Source of the DNA: UBA4416 sp040387555
GTDB taxonomy: Bacteria > Bacteroidota > Bacteroidia > B-17B0 > Aurantibacillaceae
Direction: 5' to 3'
Length of the DNA: 64,000 nt
Assembly: GCA_040387555.1 (NCBI GenBank)
Contig: JAZKDO010000001.1
Location: forward strand, 186,001-250,000
Shown: piece by piece, positions 1 to 10,817 of the stretch
How positions within the stretch are numbered: position 1 is the stretch's first letter
Layout of the letters: each line of letters begins with the position of its first letter
The notes under the pieces: generated by a model
The model's database searches: none
Seen by the model: only the letters and a program-made list of their open reading frames with translations
Told to the model about the DNA's origin: nothing
Position numbers and translations under genes: made by a program

Positions 1-3000
1 GTGTTAGCTGAGCAAGAAGACTGAGATACCTGAGAGCTAACAGTTAAGTTCGTTGCTGCACCAATCACCACACTGGCGGTTCTTGAACAGCCATTGGCAT
101 CGGTCATGTTACAGAAATAAGTTCCTGCACATAAACCGGTTTGCGATTGAGATACAGACCCATTATGAATCCAACTATAGGAAATTGGCAATACTCCACC
201 CACCGCTGTGACATTAGCTGTTCCATCGCATGTTCCTCCACAGGTTACATCCGTAAACGTAATTGATTCTGAGGTGATGCCACTCGAACTATTAACAATT
301 ACTGTTGTTGTATTCATACAACCGTTCCCATCCGTTATTTGAACCCCATAAGCCCCGGCACATAAATTAGTAGCAGTGCTCACATTTTGATTGTTAGTCC
401 ACAGATACGTATAGCCAGAAGTTCCGCCAACGGGATTTACAGCGACAGATCCATTACATTGGTCACATCCCGGAGCTGTAATAACAGGAGTAAATGTTAC
501 CTGTGAGGGGGAACCAACTGTTGCAGGTATCATATTAAAACATCCGTTAGAATCCGTAATTTTTACAGAATAAGTTCCCGTACATAAACCGATTGCTGTA
601 TTCCCGGGCTGTCCAAGTGGGTCATTCCATTGGAGCGTAAACGGAGGTAAGCCACCGGCAATATTAGTTGCTGTAAGCACTCCGTTACAATCCGTAAAAC
701 AATTGTTGTTAACAGCCTGGGTGCTTGCTGTTATAGTAGTAATACTAGGCACATTGTAGTTAGCTACAAAAGTGCAACCAAGAGCGTCGGTAATAGTTGC
801 AGTCAAAGGACCTGGACATAAGTTAGTAACGGTGGCTGTACTGGCACTTGGATTCCAGGAATAAGAGTAAACTCCTGTTCCACCTGTTGGCGATAAACTA
901 ACAGATCCAGTACAATTTCCAAAGCAAGCTGAACTTCCAATAACTTCATTGTCATTAATCGCTGCTGGCTCATTTACTATAAAACTTGAATCTACTAAAC
1001 ATCCGTTCCCATCTGATATTAATACGGAATATGTACCTGCTGATAAATTGGTCAAGTCCTGAGTTGAAGCCGGCCCGGGAGTCCATGTATAAGTATATCC
1101 AGGAGTACCGCCGCCTACTGTCAAGTCAATTGCTCCGGATGGAACAGCATTACAAATTAAATCGGTAACTACCGCGGTAACACTAATAGTAGAAGGGCCT
1201 GTTAAAGTATAGGTTTGGGAGGAAGAGCAACCATTTGCGTCGCTGACTGAAACAGAATAATTTCCTGAACACAAATTATTTGCCACAGATGTTGTAGAAG
1301 TGGAAACTATCCAGCTATACGTATAAGGCAACGCTCCTCCACTCGGAATGGTTGTAATAACCCCGTTACAGTTATTGTTACAGGTCGGGTTATCTAAATC
1401 AGGTAAACTAAACACTATTGGTGCTGTAGGTTCAAGGGAAAAATTTTGAACTGCTTTACAACCCGCAGCGTCAGTTATGGTGTAAGAGTAAGGTCCGGCA
1501 CATAATCCATTAATTGAAGGTGTTGTTAAACCGTTAGACCATAATGTAGTATAATTGGGTGTTCCACCTGAAATGGATAATGAAATACTTCCGTCACATA
1601 ATCCGCTGCAACTAACGTCCTGCTTAATGGATGCAACCGAAGGACCGTTGATAGAGTTAATTGAATAAATCTGTGTTTGTGAACAGTTACCGTCCGACAC
1701 CGTTAATGTATAATTTCCTGGTGCTAAATTCGTTAATGTACCTGTGCTTCCAGCCGGCAACCACGCATAAGTATACGAGCCGCCACCACCCATGACACTT
1801 ACAGTAATGGAACCTGTATTAGAAGAACAGGAAGATTGTGTTACCTGTGGTGTGAGTGTTAAAGTTGTTGTGGATCCAATCACTACGCTTGCTGTCCGGA
1901 CACATCCATTGGCATCAGTCATGTTACAAAAATAAGTTCCGGCACATAACCCAACTAAGGACTGGCTGCTTGAGCTAGGCGTTAACCAATTATAAGTGAT
2001 AGGTGATGCCCCACCAATTGCTGTAACTGAAACCGTTCCATCGCACACCCCATTGCATGACACATTTTTTGAAGTAATAGTTTCTCCGGTAAAAGTCGAG
2101 GAATTATTGACAACGACACTTGAAATAGATTCGCAGCCATTACCATCTGTGACCTGTAGATCGTAAACACCACCACATAAATTAGTGGCTGTATTTCCTG
2201 TTTGATTTGCTGCACTCCAGATATAAGTATATCCGGGTGTTCCTCCTGTTGGATTTACAACAGCTGATCCATCACACAATCCACAAGCCGGCTGAGTTAC
2301 AGTAGGCGTATAAGTTATAGCTGAAGGGGATGTAATTGTTGCCGGAAAAACATTAAAACATCCATTAGCATCTGTGATCGTAACTGAGTAATTTCCATTA
2401 CATAAACCTGTTGCAGTTGAGCTGGTCTGGCCGGAGGGATCAGTCCAGCTGAACGTGTATTGTGGCAAGCCTCCCGCTATGTTTGTAGCCAGTATACTTC
2501 CATTACAATTTCCAAAACAGGTGTTATTGGTGGCAAAAGTACTGCTAGTAATAGTTGTTAGGCTGGGTAAATTATAAGTGGATACCAAAGTACAACCCAA
2601 AACATCGGTTATGGTAGCAGTATGTACACCTGGACAAATATTAGTAATAGTTCCGGTCAATGCGGTAGAAGGAGACCATGCATAAGTGTAACCGCCGTTT
2701 CCACCGGTAGGATTTAGTGCAATAGCTCCTGTACAATTTCCAAGACATGCCGCGATTGTAAAAACTTCATTATCGTCAATAACTTGCGGTTGAAGTATTG
2801 TAGCAGGTTGAAAAAATACACAATTATTGGCGTCAATTAATTGCGCTGTATATAGTCCTGCGCATAAACCGGTAATCACTGAACTAGCCGGAACCGAACC
2901 TATCCAACTCATAGCATAAGGAGGTGTTCCTCCAAATGGATTTGAAACTTCCGCCGCTCCATTACATAAACCCATACATGACACATTGGTTGATGTAATC

Positions 3001-6000
3001 GTTGCACCACCTGGGCCGTTTGAATTACTCAGCGCAATAGAAATAGTATTTGAACATGACGCCCCATCAGTTACAATAACTGTATATACTCCTGCACCTA
3101 AATTACTAACCACAGTGTTTGTATTTTGCGCTAACGGAACAGGAGGAAGCCAATTGTAAGTATATGGCGGGATACCTGAAGAAGGAACTGCGTTAATAGA
3201 ACCATCATTAAATCCACAAGTGGCAGGCGTTGTGGCAGCATTTAACGTAATTGCTGGCGGATTGATTAAAGATAGTGTTTGAATACTTTGACACGATTTA
3301 GCATCTGTAACTGTAACTGTGTAATCTCCTGCACACAAATTGGTAACGGTTTGCGTACTGAAAGCTGGACTCATCCACGCATAATTAAATGGTGCTGTAC
3401 CGCCTATTGGAGTTGCAGAAGCTGCACCATCACAACCTCCAAAACAAGTAGGGTTTGTAAAAGAAGTATTTGCAATTAATGCAGGCGGATCGATTAAAAC
3501 AACAACGGCCTGGCCGGTACATAAACTATCGTCTGTAACTATAAGCGTATAATTTCCTGCGCACAATCCTGTGGGATTTGCTACCGGGCCACCATTTGGA
3601 ATCCAATTGTAATTATAATTTGGATTGCCCCCTGTAACAGTTGTCGCCACGCTTCCATTGCAGACAGAATTACATAAAGGATTACTCACTGTTGTAGTAA
3701 CTACAATTGATAGTGGTTCAGTAATAATAAAACTGGCTGAGGCCTGACAACCGTTTGCGTCTATTACTGTACCTGTGTAAGTTCCTATGCATAAAGAATT
3801 AATAGCTTGTGTTGGCGTTACAGGTGTTGTATTGTAGTTATATGAATATGGTAACGTTCCTCCGCTAGCATTAATAAATGCTGAACCGGTGCACTGCCCA
3901 TTACACTTTTCATTAACAGAAGTTATGGTACTTGTCAAAGCTATAGGTTGTCCAATATCGACGGTTCCTGTTATAACACAACCGTTTGCATCACTTGCAT
4001 TAACCGTATAAATTCCTGAACAAATATTAACGATGGTATCTATATTTGCGGTTACAAATGGAGCGGCAGAAGTCCATGTGTATGTGTAGGGGCTTGTTCC
4101 TCCTCCTACTATAGCCCGAACACTTCCTGTACATCCTGAATTACACAAAACATCTTTTTTATTAAAACTCAATGTCAACGGTAAAGGTTCTGTTACTACA
4201 AAACTATTGGTTACCAAACAGGAATTACCATCTGAAATAATTACCGTGTGATTGCCCGCACACAAATTTGAAGGATCTTCAACTAATAACCCTGAAGGGC
4301 TCCAGGTATATGAATAAGGCGCAGTGCCACCAGTTGGCGTTAGATTAACTACTCCGTTGCAAGACGCATTGCAAGGATCGTTTACCACTACACCATTCGT
4401 TGTCAATTGAGTTGGTTCTAAAATACTAACTGTTTGATTTGTAACACAAGTGATTGCGTCAGTTACTACAGGAATATTAATTCCAGCGCACAATCCGGAC
4501 AACGCTGCAGTATTGGATGCTATGGCCACTCCATTTACCTGGAAAGGACCATTTCCCGTGATGGACAATGTAGCAGTTCCAGTACAGGATCCAAAACATG
4601 TAATTGAATTGGAAGTTACAGTTACTGTTGGCCCAGTTGGGTTATTTAGAGTAGTAACAATAGTTTGGGTACAACCCAATGCATCAGTTATGTTTAATGA
4701 ATAAGTTCCGGATCCTAAATTTGTTAATGGATTAGATGGGCCTCCAGGTGTCCATGTATAGGTATACGGTGCTGTTCCATCACTCACTGTTGCCTGAATA
4801 GCACCATCCGTTGACGTACATGTTGATGGATTTGTAAACGTAAAACTCGCAGTTAAAGAATTTGTTTGTACAATAGTTACCACTTGTGTTTGAGAACAAT
4901 TATTAAAATCAGTCGCAGTAACTGTATAATCACCTGCACATAGTCCGGAAATTGATGGAGTTGTAAAACCACCTGGTAACCAATTATATGTTTTGATCCC
5001 AGTACCGCCAGTAGCGGTTGCACTGGCAGTTCCGTTGCAGAAACCATTACAGCTAACATTTGTTTGATTTACTGTTAAAGTAATAGCCGGAGGATTTGAA
5101 AATGAGACAGTATTCGTACTTGAACAACCATTAGAATCAGAAACCCTAACCGTATGGGTTCCGGCACATAAACCGGAAGCTGATTGAGTATTTTGTAAAG
5201 GAGCGGACACTGAGGGTGTCCATGTATAAGTATATCCACCTGCACCACCTGAAGGGTTAGCCGTTGCAACACCAGAACACTGGCCATTACAAGTCAAAGT
5301 ACTTCCATTTGTAGTTAATACTGTTATTACTGTTGGATTGATCTGAACCGTTTGAGTTGTCGTACATCCTTTGCTATCGGTAACAATAACAGTTTGAGGC
5401 CCTACGCATAAATTTGCCGGACTAGGTATATTTTGTCCTCCAGACCAAGAATATGAATAAGGAGGTGTTCCGCCTATTCCTGAAGCTGTTGCTGCTCCAA
5501 TACAAACATTACAACTAGGCTGTACATTTCCAATAGAGGCGGTTAAAACTGCTGGCTGCGCTACGCTTGCAGCAATGGATGCTAAGCATCCATTTGCATC
5601 CGTTACGTTAACTATATAATTTCCGGCGCATAGGCCTCCGGCTGTCGGCGTGTTTTGTCCAGGAGTAGAATTCCAGCTATAAAAATAACCGGCAGTTCCT
5701 CCAGTAGGCACTACAGAAACCGCCCCATCACAGGAACCTGCGCAACTCACCGTGCCATTTGTGGCTGTTAAAGTAAGTGCAGGTGGCGCTATAATAGAAA
5801 CTGTTTGTGTTTTAATACACCCAAAAAAATCAGTAACTGTAGCCGTATAATCTCCCTGACACAAATTGGAAATGCTATTTCCGATTCCTCCATTGTTCCA
5901 ATTAATAGTATAGTTTGGAGATCCTCCGCTTACTGAAGCGGTAGCGATCCCTGTACATTGAGCATCACAACCGGGATTAGTAGGAACAATGCTTACTGTT

Positions 6001-7950
6001 AAATCAGGTTTGGAGGTAACTGTTACGCTTGCTATTGCTTTACAACCATTTACATCTGTAACCGTTGAAGAATAGGCTCCTGAACACAAATTACTTAATG
6101 AGGATCCAGTGGAACCATTACTCCATAAAAAAGTAAAAGTGGGGGTACCCCCATTTACCACAGTAGCAATAGTTGCATTACATTGATTAAAGCAATTGTT
6201 CTGAGTTGGATTCAACGATAACGTCACAGGGTTTGGCTGCGTTAGATTAACAGTTTGTGTTTTAGAACATCCCAATGCATCTTTTACAACAACCGTATAA
6301 GACCCTGCACAAAGGTTTATGAATGGTGGATTAGAGGTGACAGGAGCACCGGTTGACTGAAGGGTAAAAGTATAGGGCGCTGTGCCACCTGTTGGATTTG
6401 AATCAATTGAGCCGTTACAAATACCATTACAAGTAGGCGATATGGAAGTAACATTCACAGCCAGAGGCAATGGTTGGGTTATGGTTACTGTATTAACAGA
6501 AAAACAACCTCTACTATCAGTTGCTTTAAGAGTGTAAGTTCCTGGACATAAATTGGTAACGGTTGAATTAGTGGGTGCTCCGGGCGTCCAGCTGTAGGTA
6601 TAGGGAGATGTACCACCACCCATATTTCCAGTAGCCGTTCCATTACAGGCACCATTGCAAATTACATCTGTTTGCGACATCGTTAATGTGGTTGCCGGCG
6701 GCTGAGTAATTGTTACCGAATTGGAGTAAGTACAAAAAGCGTTGTCAGTTATTGTATAAGAATAAATTCCCGCACATAAACTGGAAACTACGGAACTTGT
6801 TGATGTAAGTGGTGACCAAACAAAGGTTCTGGGAGCTGTTCCCCCGGAAGGATTTAAATTAATTGCACCTATACAAGTTCCGTTACAAGCCAGATTAGTT
6901 TGTGTTGGTGTGGCCGTTAATGTTGGAGGCGAAGTAATAGCCACAGTAATTGTTTTGACGCAATTTCCGTTATTAGTAACAGTACAAGTATAATTACCAG
7001 TACATAAATTCGATGCCACTGGTCCAGAACCGCCACTCGGGGTCCATGAATAAGTATTTGCATTAGCAATGCCACCTATAGCGCTCACAGTAGCCGAACC
7101 ATTACATAAAGAACCACAAACAAGATTAGTTCTGGTAACCGTTAATGTTACGGCAGGGGGTTGAGTAATAGTTGTCGAAAAAGTGGCTGTACAAGTTTTA
7201 GAATCCGTAACAGTCATTGTCACTACTCCTGGGCACAAGCCTCCAATAGTTGATGCTGCAGCAGTTGAAGGAGTTGAAGTTGAAGCTATCCAGGAATACG
7301 TATAAGGGAATGTTCCACCAGTCGGGGCAGAGGTTGCAGAACCATTGCAAACACCGTTACAGGTTACACTGCTACTTGAGCCATTGGCAAATAATTGGGT
7401 TGGCTGAATCAGTGTTCTCGTAAAAGTATTTATACATCCATCACTCCCGGTTGCTACAATAGTATGAGTTACAGCGCAAGCTGCAAACAAAGTATCTCTG
7501 CCGCCTACAATAATTCCCCCATGATTTAAATTTGGAGGGTTATAGTTAATATTGATTGGTGATGTTCCTGATAGAATCTGAACCCGAATTTGCCCATCAC
7601 ATTTATTGAAACAATTAGGATTTATAGAAGTAATATTTAATAATGGTTTAGGCTGTTTCCCTACTAACGCTTGGGGAAAAGATTGTTCGCCTGTAGTATT
7701 GTTTGTGAATATTACGATATAAGGTGTTACGCAATCACACACTGTAGACAATGAGTAGGTTGTTCCTACAAATGCCGTTTCAGCAGGCGGCAAAGTCTGA
7801 CAGGCAGCATTTGTATTTAACCATTGTATATCGTAGGGCCCAGCAGGGGTGGCACAAGCCGACATGTCAAAAACGACTATTCCATCACAGGTAGCATTGC
7901 AACTCACGTTGGTTGGAGTTCCCGCTACAGTTACACAATCAGTCATTTTT
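1..7950 (-). repeat. Tandem array of ~230-bp SprB-like coding repeats
   Basis: About 32 units of roughly 225-240 bp recur in register inside the adhesin gene, recognisable by the tyrosine/tryptophan core (plus-strand pattern resembling ccatgtataagtata) at intervals of about 230 bp. Most units are diverged at the nucleotide level. A second, longer period of about 1.81 kb (eight units) is visible near the left edge. Confidence 0.85.
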
Positions 7951-8666
7951 TTTGCTACAGTAATGCCGCCTGTAGAATTTAAAAGGCTGCGGGTACTTGC
8001 GGATAAATTATTCTCCTTACAAATAAAACGGGATTGTCTGTGAAGATCAGAACTAATACTTGAATTAGTAAAAGATACATTGGTTGAAGTTTGGAAAAAA
8101 GAATTTTTTAACTGAACCAATGAGTTCGAAAAATAAATATTGTTAGAAATTAAAACTGAATTACTAAGTTTTATATTTCCGGAAATAAAAATATTTTTAG
8201 TCGTATTTAAATATTCAACAATTACTTGTTTGTCTGAATATATTTTTACGTCAGAATTAATAGCATACGGTGAAAATCTAAAAATGCAATCGGTTAAAGG
8301 GTTCAATAACAAGGGCCCATTTGTGTTTAAATAAAATTTACCACCAAGATCAACAGCGCCATTAATTTTAATCTGAACATTAGAAGAACTAATAATTTCT
8401 CCCTTCAAAAACTGGTTTTGTGCATAAACCGCTCCTACTTCGGTATTTTGTAAAACATGAATAGCAAAATCCTCATTGGCCGATTGATTATCGAAAATTA
8501 CTGTTGATTGAGCATTTGGAGTTTTATTAGCAGGACTACCGCCACTTGTCAGAGACCAATGATTGGAATCATTCCAGTATCCCGAACCACCTACCCAATA
8601 AAGTGTTTGAGCATTTAAATAACAAGCTGTAAACAGAATTACAAAAAGTAGTAGTTTTTTCAACAT
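1..8666 (-). CDS. Giant SprB-repeat surface adhesin (3' end outside window)
   Basis: The reading frame is open from the ATG at 8664-8666 to the left edge; I checked the frame near 5000, 2000 and 20 and it holds. That gives about 2,888 residues, with the C-terminus missing. Residues 1-20 form a signal peptide (Lys-rich start, hydrophobic core, ending NAQ). A YWVGGSGYWNDSNHWS motif follows, as in many Bacteroidota surface proteins. From about residue 240 the protein is a chain of roughly 75-residue units, each with a Cys pair, a G-G-T/S-x-P-Y-x-Y-x-W core and an S-x-L-C-x-G-x-Y-x-V-T-V-T-D stretch. These resemble SprB repeats of T9SS-exported gliding adhesins. A T9SS sorting domain is expected beyond the edge but is not visible. 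The gene is divergent from the Nudix gene. Role as a cell-surface adhesin is inferred from family resemblance. Confidence 0.85.
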   Translation of the reverse strand, partial: MLKKLLLFVILFTACYLNAQTLYWVGGSGYWNDSNHWSLTSGGSPANKTPNAQSTVIFDNQSANEDFAIHVLQNTEVGAVYAQNQFLKGEIISSSNVQIKINGAVDLGGKFYLNTNGPLLLNPLTDCIFRFSPYAINSDVKIYSDKQVIVEYLNTTKNIFISGNIKLSNSVLISNNIYFSNSLVQLKNSFFQTSTNVSFTNSSISSDLHRQSRFICKENNLSASTRSLLNSTGGITVAKKMTDCVTVAGTPTNVSCNATCDGIVVFDMSACATPAGPYDIQWLNTNAACQTLPPAETAFVGTTYSLSTVCDCVTPYIVIFTNNTTGEQSFPQALVGKQPKPLLNITSINPNCFNKCDGQIRVQILSGTSPININYNPPNLNHGGIIVGGRDTLFAACAVTHTIVATGSDGCINTFTRTLIQPTQLFANGSSSSVTCNGVCNGSATSAPTGGTFPYTYSWIASTSTPSTAAASTIGGLCPGVVTMTVTDSKTCTATFSTTITQPPAVTLTVTRTNLVCGSLCNGSATVSAIGGIANANTYSWTPSGGSGPVASNLCTGNYTCTVTNNGNCVKTITVAITSPPTLTATPTQTNLACNGTCIGAINLNPSGGTAPRTFVWSPLTSTSSVVSSLCAGIYSYTITDNAFCTYSNSVTITQPPATTLTMSQTDVICNGACNGTATGNMGGGTSPYTYSWTPGAPTNSTVTNLCPGTYTLKATDSRGCFSVNTVTITQPLPLAVNVTSISPTCNGICNGSIDSNPTGGTAPYTFTLQSTGAPVTSNPPFINLCAGSYTVVVKDALGCSKTQTVNLTQPNPVTLSLNPTQNNCFNQCNATIATVVNGGTPTFTFLWSNGSTGSSLSNLCSGAYSSTVTDVNGCKAIASVTVTSKPDLTVSIVPTNPGCDAQCTGIATASVSGGSPNYTINWNNGGIGNSISNLCQGDYTATVTDFFGCIKTQTVSIIAPPALTLTATNGTVSCAGSCDGAVSVVPTGGTAGYFYSWNSTPGQNTPTAGGLCAGNYIVNVTDANGCLASIAASVAQPAVLTASIGNVQPSCNVCIGAATASGIGGTPPYSYSWSGGQNIPSPANLCVGPQTVIVTDSKGCTTTQTVQINPTVITVLTTNGSTLTCNGQCSGVATANPSGGAGGYTYTWTPSVSAPLQNTQSASGLCAGTHTVRVSDSNGCSSTNTVSFSNPPAITLTVNQTNVSCNGFCNGTASATATGGTGIKTYNWLPGGFTTPSISGLCAGDYTVTATDFNNCSQTQVVTIVQTNSLTASFTFTNPSTCTSTDGAIQATVSDGTAPYTYTWTPGGPSNPLTNLGSGTYSLNITDALGCTQTIVTTLNNPTGPTVTVTSNSITCFGSCTGTATLSITGNGPFQVNGVAIASNTAALSGLCAGINIPVVTDAITCVTNQTVSILEPTQLTTNGVVVNDPCNASCNGVVNLTPTGGTAPYSYTWSPSGLLVEDPSNLCAGNHTVIISDGNSCLVTNSFVVTEPLPLTLSFNKKDVLCNSGCTGSVRAIVGGGTSPYTYTWTSAAPFVTANIDTIVNICSGIYTVNASDANGCVITGTVDIGQPIALTSTITSVNEKCNGQCTGSAFINASGGTLPYSYNYNTTPVTPTQAINSLCIGTYTGTVIDANGCQASASFIITEPLSIVVTTTVSNPLCNSVCNGSVATTVTGGNPNYNYNWIPNGGPVANPTGLCAGNYTLIVTDDSLCTGQAVVVLIDPPALIANTSFTNPTCFGGCDGAASATPIGGTAPFNYAWMSPAFSTQTVTNLCAGDYTVTVTDAKSCQSIQTLSLINPPAITLNAATTPATCGFNDGSINAVPSSGIPPYTYNWLPPVPLAQNTNTVVSNLGAGVYTVIVTDGASCSNTISIALSNSNGPGGATITSTNVSCMGLCNGAAEVSNPFGGTPPYAMSWIGSVPASSVITGLCAGLYTAQLIDANNCVFFQPATILQPQVIDDNEVFTIAACLGNCTGAIALNPTGGNGGYTYAWSPSTALTGTITNICPGVHTATITDVLGCTLVSTYNLPSLTTITSSTFATNNTCFGNCNGSILATNIAGGLPQYTFSWTDPSGQTSSTATGLCNGNYSVTITDANGCFNVFPATITSPSAITYTPTVTQPACGLCDGSAVVNPTGGTPGYTYIWSAANQTGNTATNLCGGVYDLQVTDGNGCESISSVVVNNSSTFTGETITSKNVSCNGVCDGTVSVTAIGGASPITYNWLTPSSSSQSLVGLCAGTYFCNMTDANGCVRTASVVIGSTTTLTLTPQVTQSSCSSNTGSITVSVMGGGGSYTYAWLPAGSTGTLTNLAPGNYTLTVSDGNCSQTQIYSINSINGPSVASIKQDVSCSGLCDGSISLSISGGTPNYTTLWSNGLTTPSINGLCAGPYSYTITDAAGCKAVQNFSLEPTAPIVFSLPDLDNPTCNNNCNGVITTIPSGGALPYTYSWIVSTSTTSVANNLCSGNYSVSVSDANGCSSSQTYTLTGPSTISVTAVVTDLICNAVPSGAIDLTVGGGTPGYTYTWTPGPASTQDLTNLSAGTYSVLISDGNGCLVDSSFIVNEPAAINDNEVIGSSACFGNCTGSVSLSPTGGTGVYSYSWNPSASTATVTNLCPGPLTATITDALGCTFVANYNVPSITTITASTQAVNNNCFTDCNGVLTATNIAGGLPPFTLQWNDPLGQPGNTAIGLCTGTYSVKITDSNGCFNMIPATVGSPSQVTFTPVITAPGCDQCNGSVAVNPVGGTSGYTYLWTNNQNVSTATNLCAGAYGVQITDGNGCMNTTTVIVNSSSGITSESITFTDVTCGGTCDGTANVTAVGGVLPISYSWIHNGSVSQSQTGLCAGTYFCNMTDANGCSRTASVVIGAATNLTVSSQVSQSSCSAN

Positions 8667-8779
8667 AACAATTTTTAACTTTTACGAATTTAATGCAGTT
8701 TCGGTTTCTAAATATAAGAAATTAACCCTAATATTAACAATCCAACTGTGTGAAACCTATTATTCATTGATTAAACAAC

Positions 8780-9355
8780 ATGAACGACCAAGAACATTTA
8801 AATACCTGGAAAACGCTTTCTTCTGAATTAGTTTATGAATCTGCCTGGATTGCTATAAATAAACATCAAACCATTAATCCAGCAGGCAACCCTGCTATTT
8901 ACAGTGTAGTAAATTTTAAAAATTTGGCAATAGGTGTTGTACCTTTAAGTGATGATGGTTATACATGGCTTGTGGGCCAGTGGCGATATCCGCTAAATGC
9001 CTATAGCTGGGAAATTCCGGAAGGTGGTGGCCCTTTAGGTGAAAAACCAATTGAAACAGCGATTCGTGAATTAAAGGAAGAAACCGGAATTATTGCTAAT
9101 AATTTTGTTGAAATAATGCAGATGCATTTAAGTAATTCGGTAAGTGATGAGCACTCCTTTGTATTTCTTGCAACAGATTTAACATTTGGAGAGGCTGAAC
9201 CCGAAGAAAGTGAAGACCTGCAAATTAAAAAAATTCATTTCAATGATGTATTCGAAATGGTATTGAAAGGTGAAATTACAGATTCAATAAGTGTAGCTGC
9301 AATTTTTAAAGTAAAATACTTAATTGATAAAGGAGAAGTGAAAATTAAGTCGTAA
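8780..9355 (+). CDS. Nudix hydrolase, ADP-ribose pyrophosphatase-like
   Basis: The 191-residue product carries a complete Nudix box at residues 82-104 (G, five residues, E, seven residues, REL, KEETGI), which binds the divalent metal and hydrolyses nucleoside diphosphates linked to another group. The upstream WEIPEGG segment (77-83) and overall length resemble ADP-ribose/ADP-sugar pyrophosphatases, but the true substrate cannot be read from sequence. ATG start. It is divergent from the adhesin (113 bp between starts) and convergent with the kdsC-like gene. The 140 bp after its stop contain short inverted segments (an AAGTC/GACTT pair near 9445-9461) but no convincing terminator. Confidence 0.88.
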   Translation: MNDQEHLNTWKTLSSELVYESAWIAINKHQTINPAGNPAIYSVVNFKNLAIGVVPLSDDGYTWLVGQWRYPLNAYSWEIPEGGGPLGEKPIETAIRELKEETGIIANNFVEIMQMHLSNSVSDEHSFVFLATDLTFGEAEPEESEDLQIKKIHFNDVFEMVLKGEITDSISVAAIFKVKYLIDKGEVKIKS

Positions 9356-9496
9356 AATTTATTTTTTACGCCCAAGTGATTTAAACATTATTGTTCTCGA
9401 CTTCGCTCGAACTAACCTTTTATTGTTAATGCTGAGAATGGTGAAGTCCAGCATGACTTCTACATTTTAACCTTCGCCTGACATTAACTTCAGACT

Positions 9497-10009
9497 CTAC
9501 CAACCTGTAATTTCCCATTTATCCTGCGATCGGAGGACTTGCTCTACAATATCACGAACGCAACCTTCACCCCCATTTCTGTTAGAGATATATAAACAAA
9601 TTTCTTTGATCTCGCTTGCAGAATTATACGGACAGGTTGCTACACCAACTCGTTTCATTACTTCATAATCAGGCAAGTCATCACCCATGTATAAAATTTC
9701 ATCTTCTTTTAAATCATGCTCATTGATATAATCTTTATAGCATTGTAATTTATCATGCTGTGATAAAAAAACATCTTCAATTCCTAAACCATGTAAAGCT
9801 TTCTTAACAATCTGGCTGCTGCCTCCGGTAATAATTGCAATTCGATAGCCTTTTTTTACAGCCAATTGTAGGGCATAGCCATCTTTGGAATTCATGTTCC
9901 TCAAAAATTCACCATTTTCCATTAAAAAAACCTGGCCGTTTGTTAGCACACCATCCACATCAAATAATAAGGTTTTAATACGTGGCAATTTTTGCTTGAA
10001 GTTATCCAT
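9497..10009 (-). CDS. kdsC: KdsC-like HAD phosphatase
   Basis: 170 residues, the length of capless type C0 HAD phosphatases. HAD motif I is FDVDGVLT with nucleophile D17 and acid/base D19; motif II is the ITGG threonine near 61; motif III/IV is MGDDLPD with D110, D111 and D114. KdsC removes phosphate from KDO-8-phosphate on the way to lipopolysaccharide core. The sequence also has the conserved GGEGCVRD stretch near the C-terminus typical of KdsC. It is the last gene of the long minus-strand operon and starts 4 bp after the DUF2520 gene. Assignment to KDO-8-P rather than a related sugar phosphate is by family resemblance. Confidence 0.85.
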   Translation of the reverse strand: MDNFKQKLPRIKTLLFDVDGVLTNGQVFLMENGEFLRNMNSKDGYALQLAVKKGYRIAIITGGSSQIVKKALHGLGIEDVFLSQHDKLQCYKDYINEHDLKEDEILYMGDDLPDYEVMKRVGVATCPYNSASEIKEICLYISNRNGGEGCVRDIVEQVLRSQDKWEITGW

Positions 10010-10013
10010 GAAT

Positions 10014-10814
10014 TTAATGTGATTTTTGCTGAGTAATAATTAAATCAGAAAGAGTTTTATAAACACGCCTCAACTGACTGTTATTTTTTAATAATGCTAA
10101 ATGTTTTTTCATCACGATTTCATCACCTCTCATAGCAGGGCCAGTTTGAGCCCTTTTTGGATGAAGCTCGTGTAATTTTTGAAACGATTGCTGCATGATC
10201 GGCAACAATATATCTGTATCTTTTTTACTTAAGTTATTTTCAATCAACTCATAAGCTGAAACATACATAGCGTTAGTGAAATTACAAGCAAATATTGCCG
10301 CCAAATGAATCTCTAATCTTTTTAAAGAATTCACAATTTTCACTGTTCGTGAAACAGACTTACCTAATCCTTTAAGAAGATCAATAACTTTTTTCGAATT
10401 TCCTTCAATCAAAACAGGGGTTGTCTGCCAATCAATAACTGCTCCTTTATAAAATGTTTGTAGAGGATAATACACACCCGAATTTAATGACACTCCGTTT
10501 AAAAGTGAAAGGCTGACGCTTCCAGAAGTATGCACAACTAAACCTTTTAAATTTAATGGTCTAAGATTTTTTACAACCTCAGCAATAGCATCATCTTTTA
10601 CAGCTATGATATAAACATCAGCCAAAGTATTGATAGCAGCATAGTCTGTGACAAGATTAATTTTAAAATTTTTAGAAAATAATTTAGCCTCTTTTGAATC
10701 CCTGTGATTAAACACCTGAGAACACCTAAGGGTACTTATCGACTGAAAAGAACTAAGAATATGATAAGCAACATTCCCCGTTCCAATCATCACTATGTTT
10801 AATGGCTTTTTCAA
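10014..10814 (-). CDS. Rossmann-like oxidoreductase with DUF2520 domain
   Basis: 266 residues. The N-terminal half (1-125) is a Rossmann-like fold with a dinucleotide-binding IGTGNVA motif at 10-16; the C-terminal half resembles DUF2520, including H/G-rich helices and the TGPAMRGD segment. The family is related to F420/NADP-type reductases and pyrroline-5-carboxylate reductase folds; its reaction is not known to me. The start is a TTG at 10812-10814: the first ATG (codon 9) would delete the first beta strand, so TTG is preferred. It begins 3 bp after ccmF and is followed 4 bp later by the kdsC-like gene, so the three are co-transcribed. Confidence 0.8.
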   Translation of the reverse strand: MKKPLNIVMIGTGNVAYHILSSFQSISTLRCSQVFNHRDSKEAKLFSKNFKINLVTDYAAINTLADVYIIAVKDDAIAEVVKNLRPLNLKGLVVHTSGSVSLSLLNGVSLNSGVYYPLQTFYKGAVIDWQTTPVLIEGNSKKVIDLLKGLGKSVSRTVKIVNSLKRLEIHLAAIFACNFTNAMYVSAYELIENNLSKKDTDILLPIMQQSFQKLHELHPKRAQTGPAMRGDEIVMKKHLALLKNNSQLRRVYKTLSDLIITQQKSH

Positions 10815-10817
10815 AGC

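Noticed and set aside
1..7950. Regular ~230-bp repeats as a CRISPR-like array
   Set aside because: Units are coding, too long and diverged, without identical repeats separated by unique spacers.
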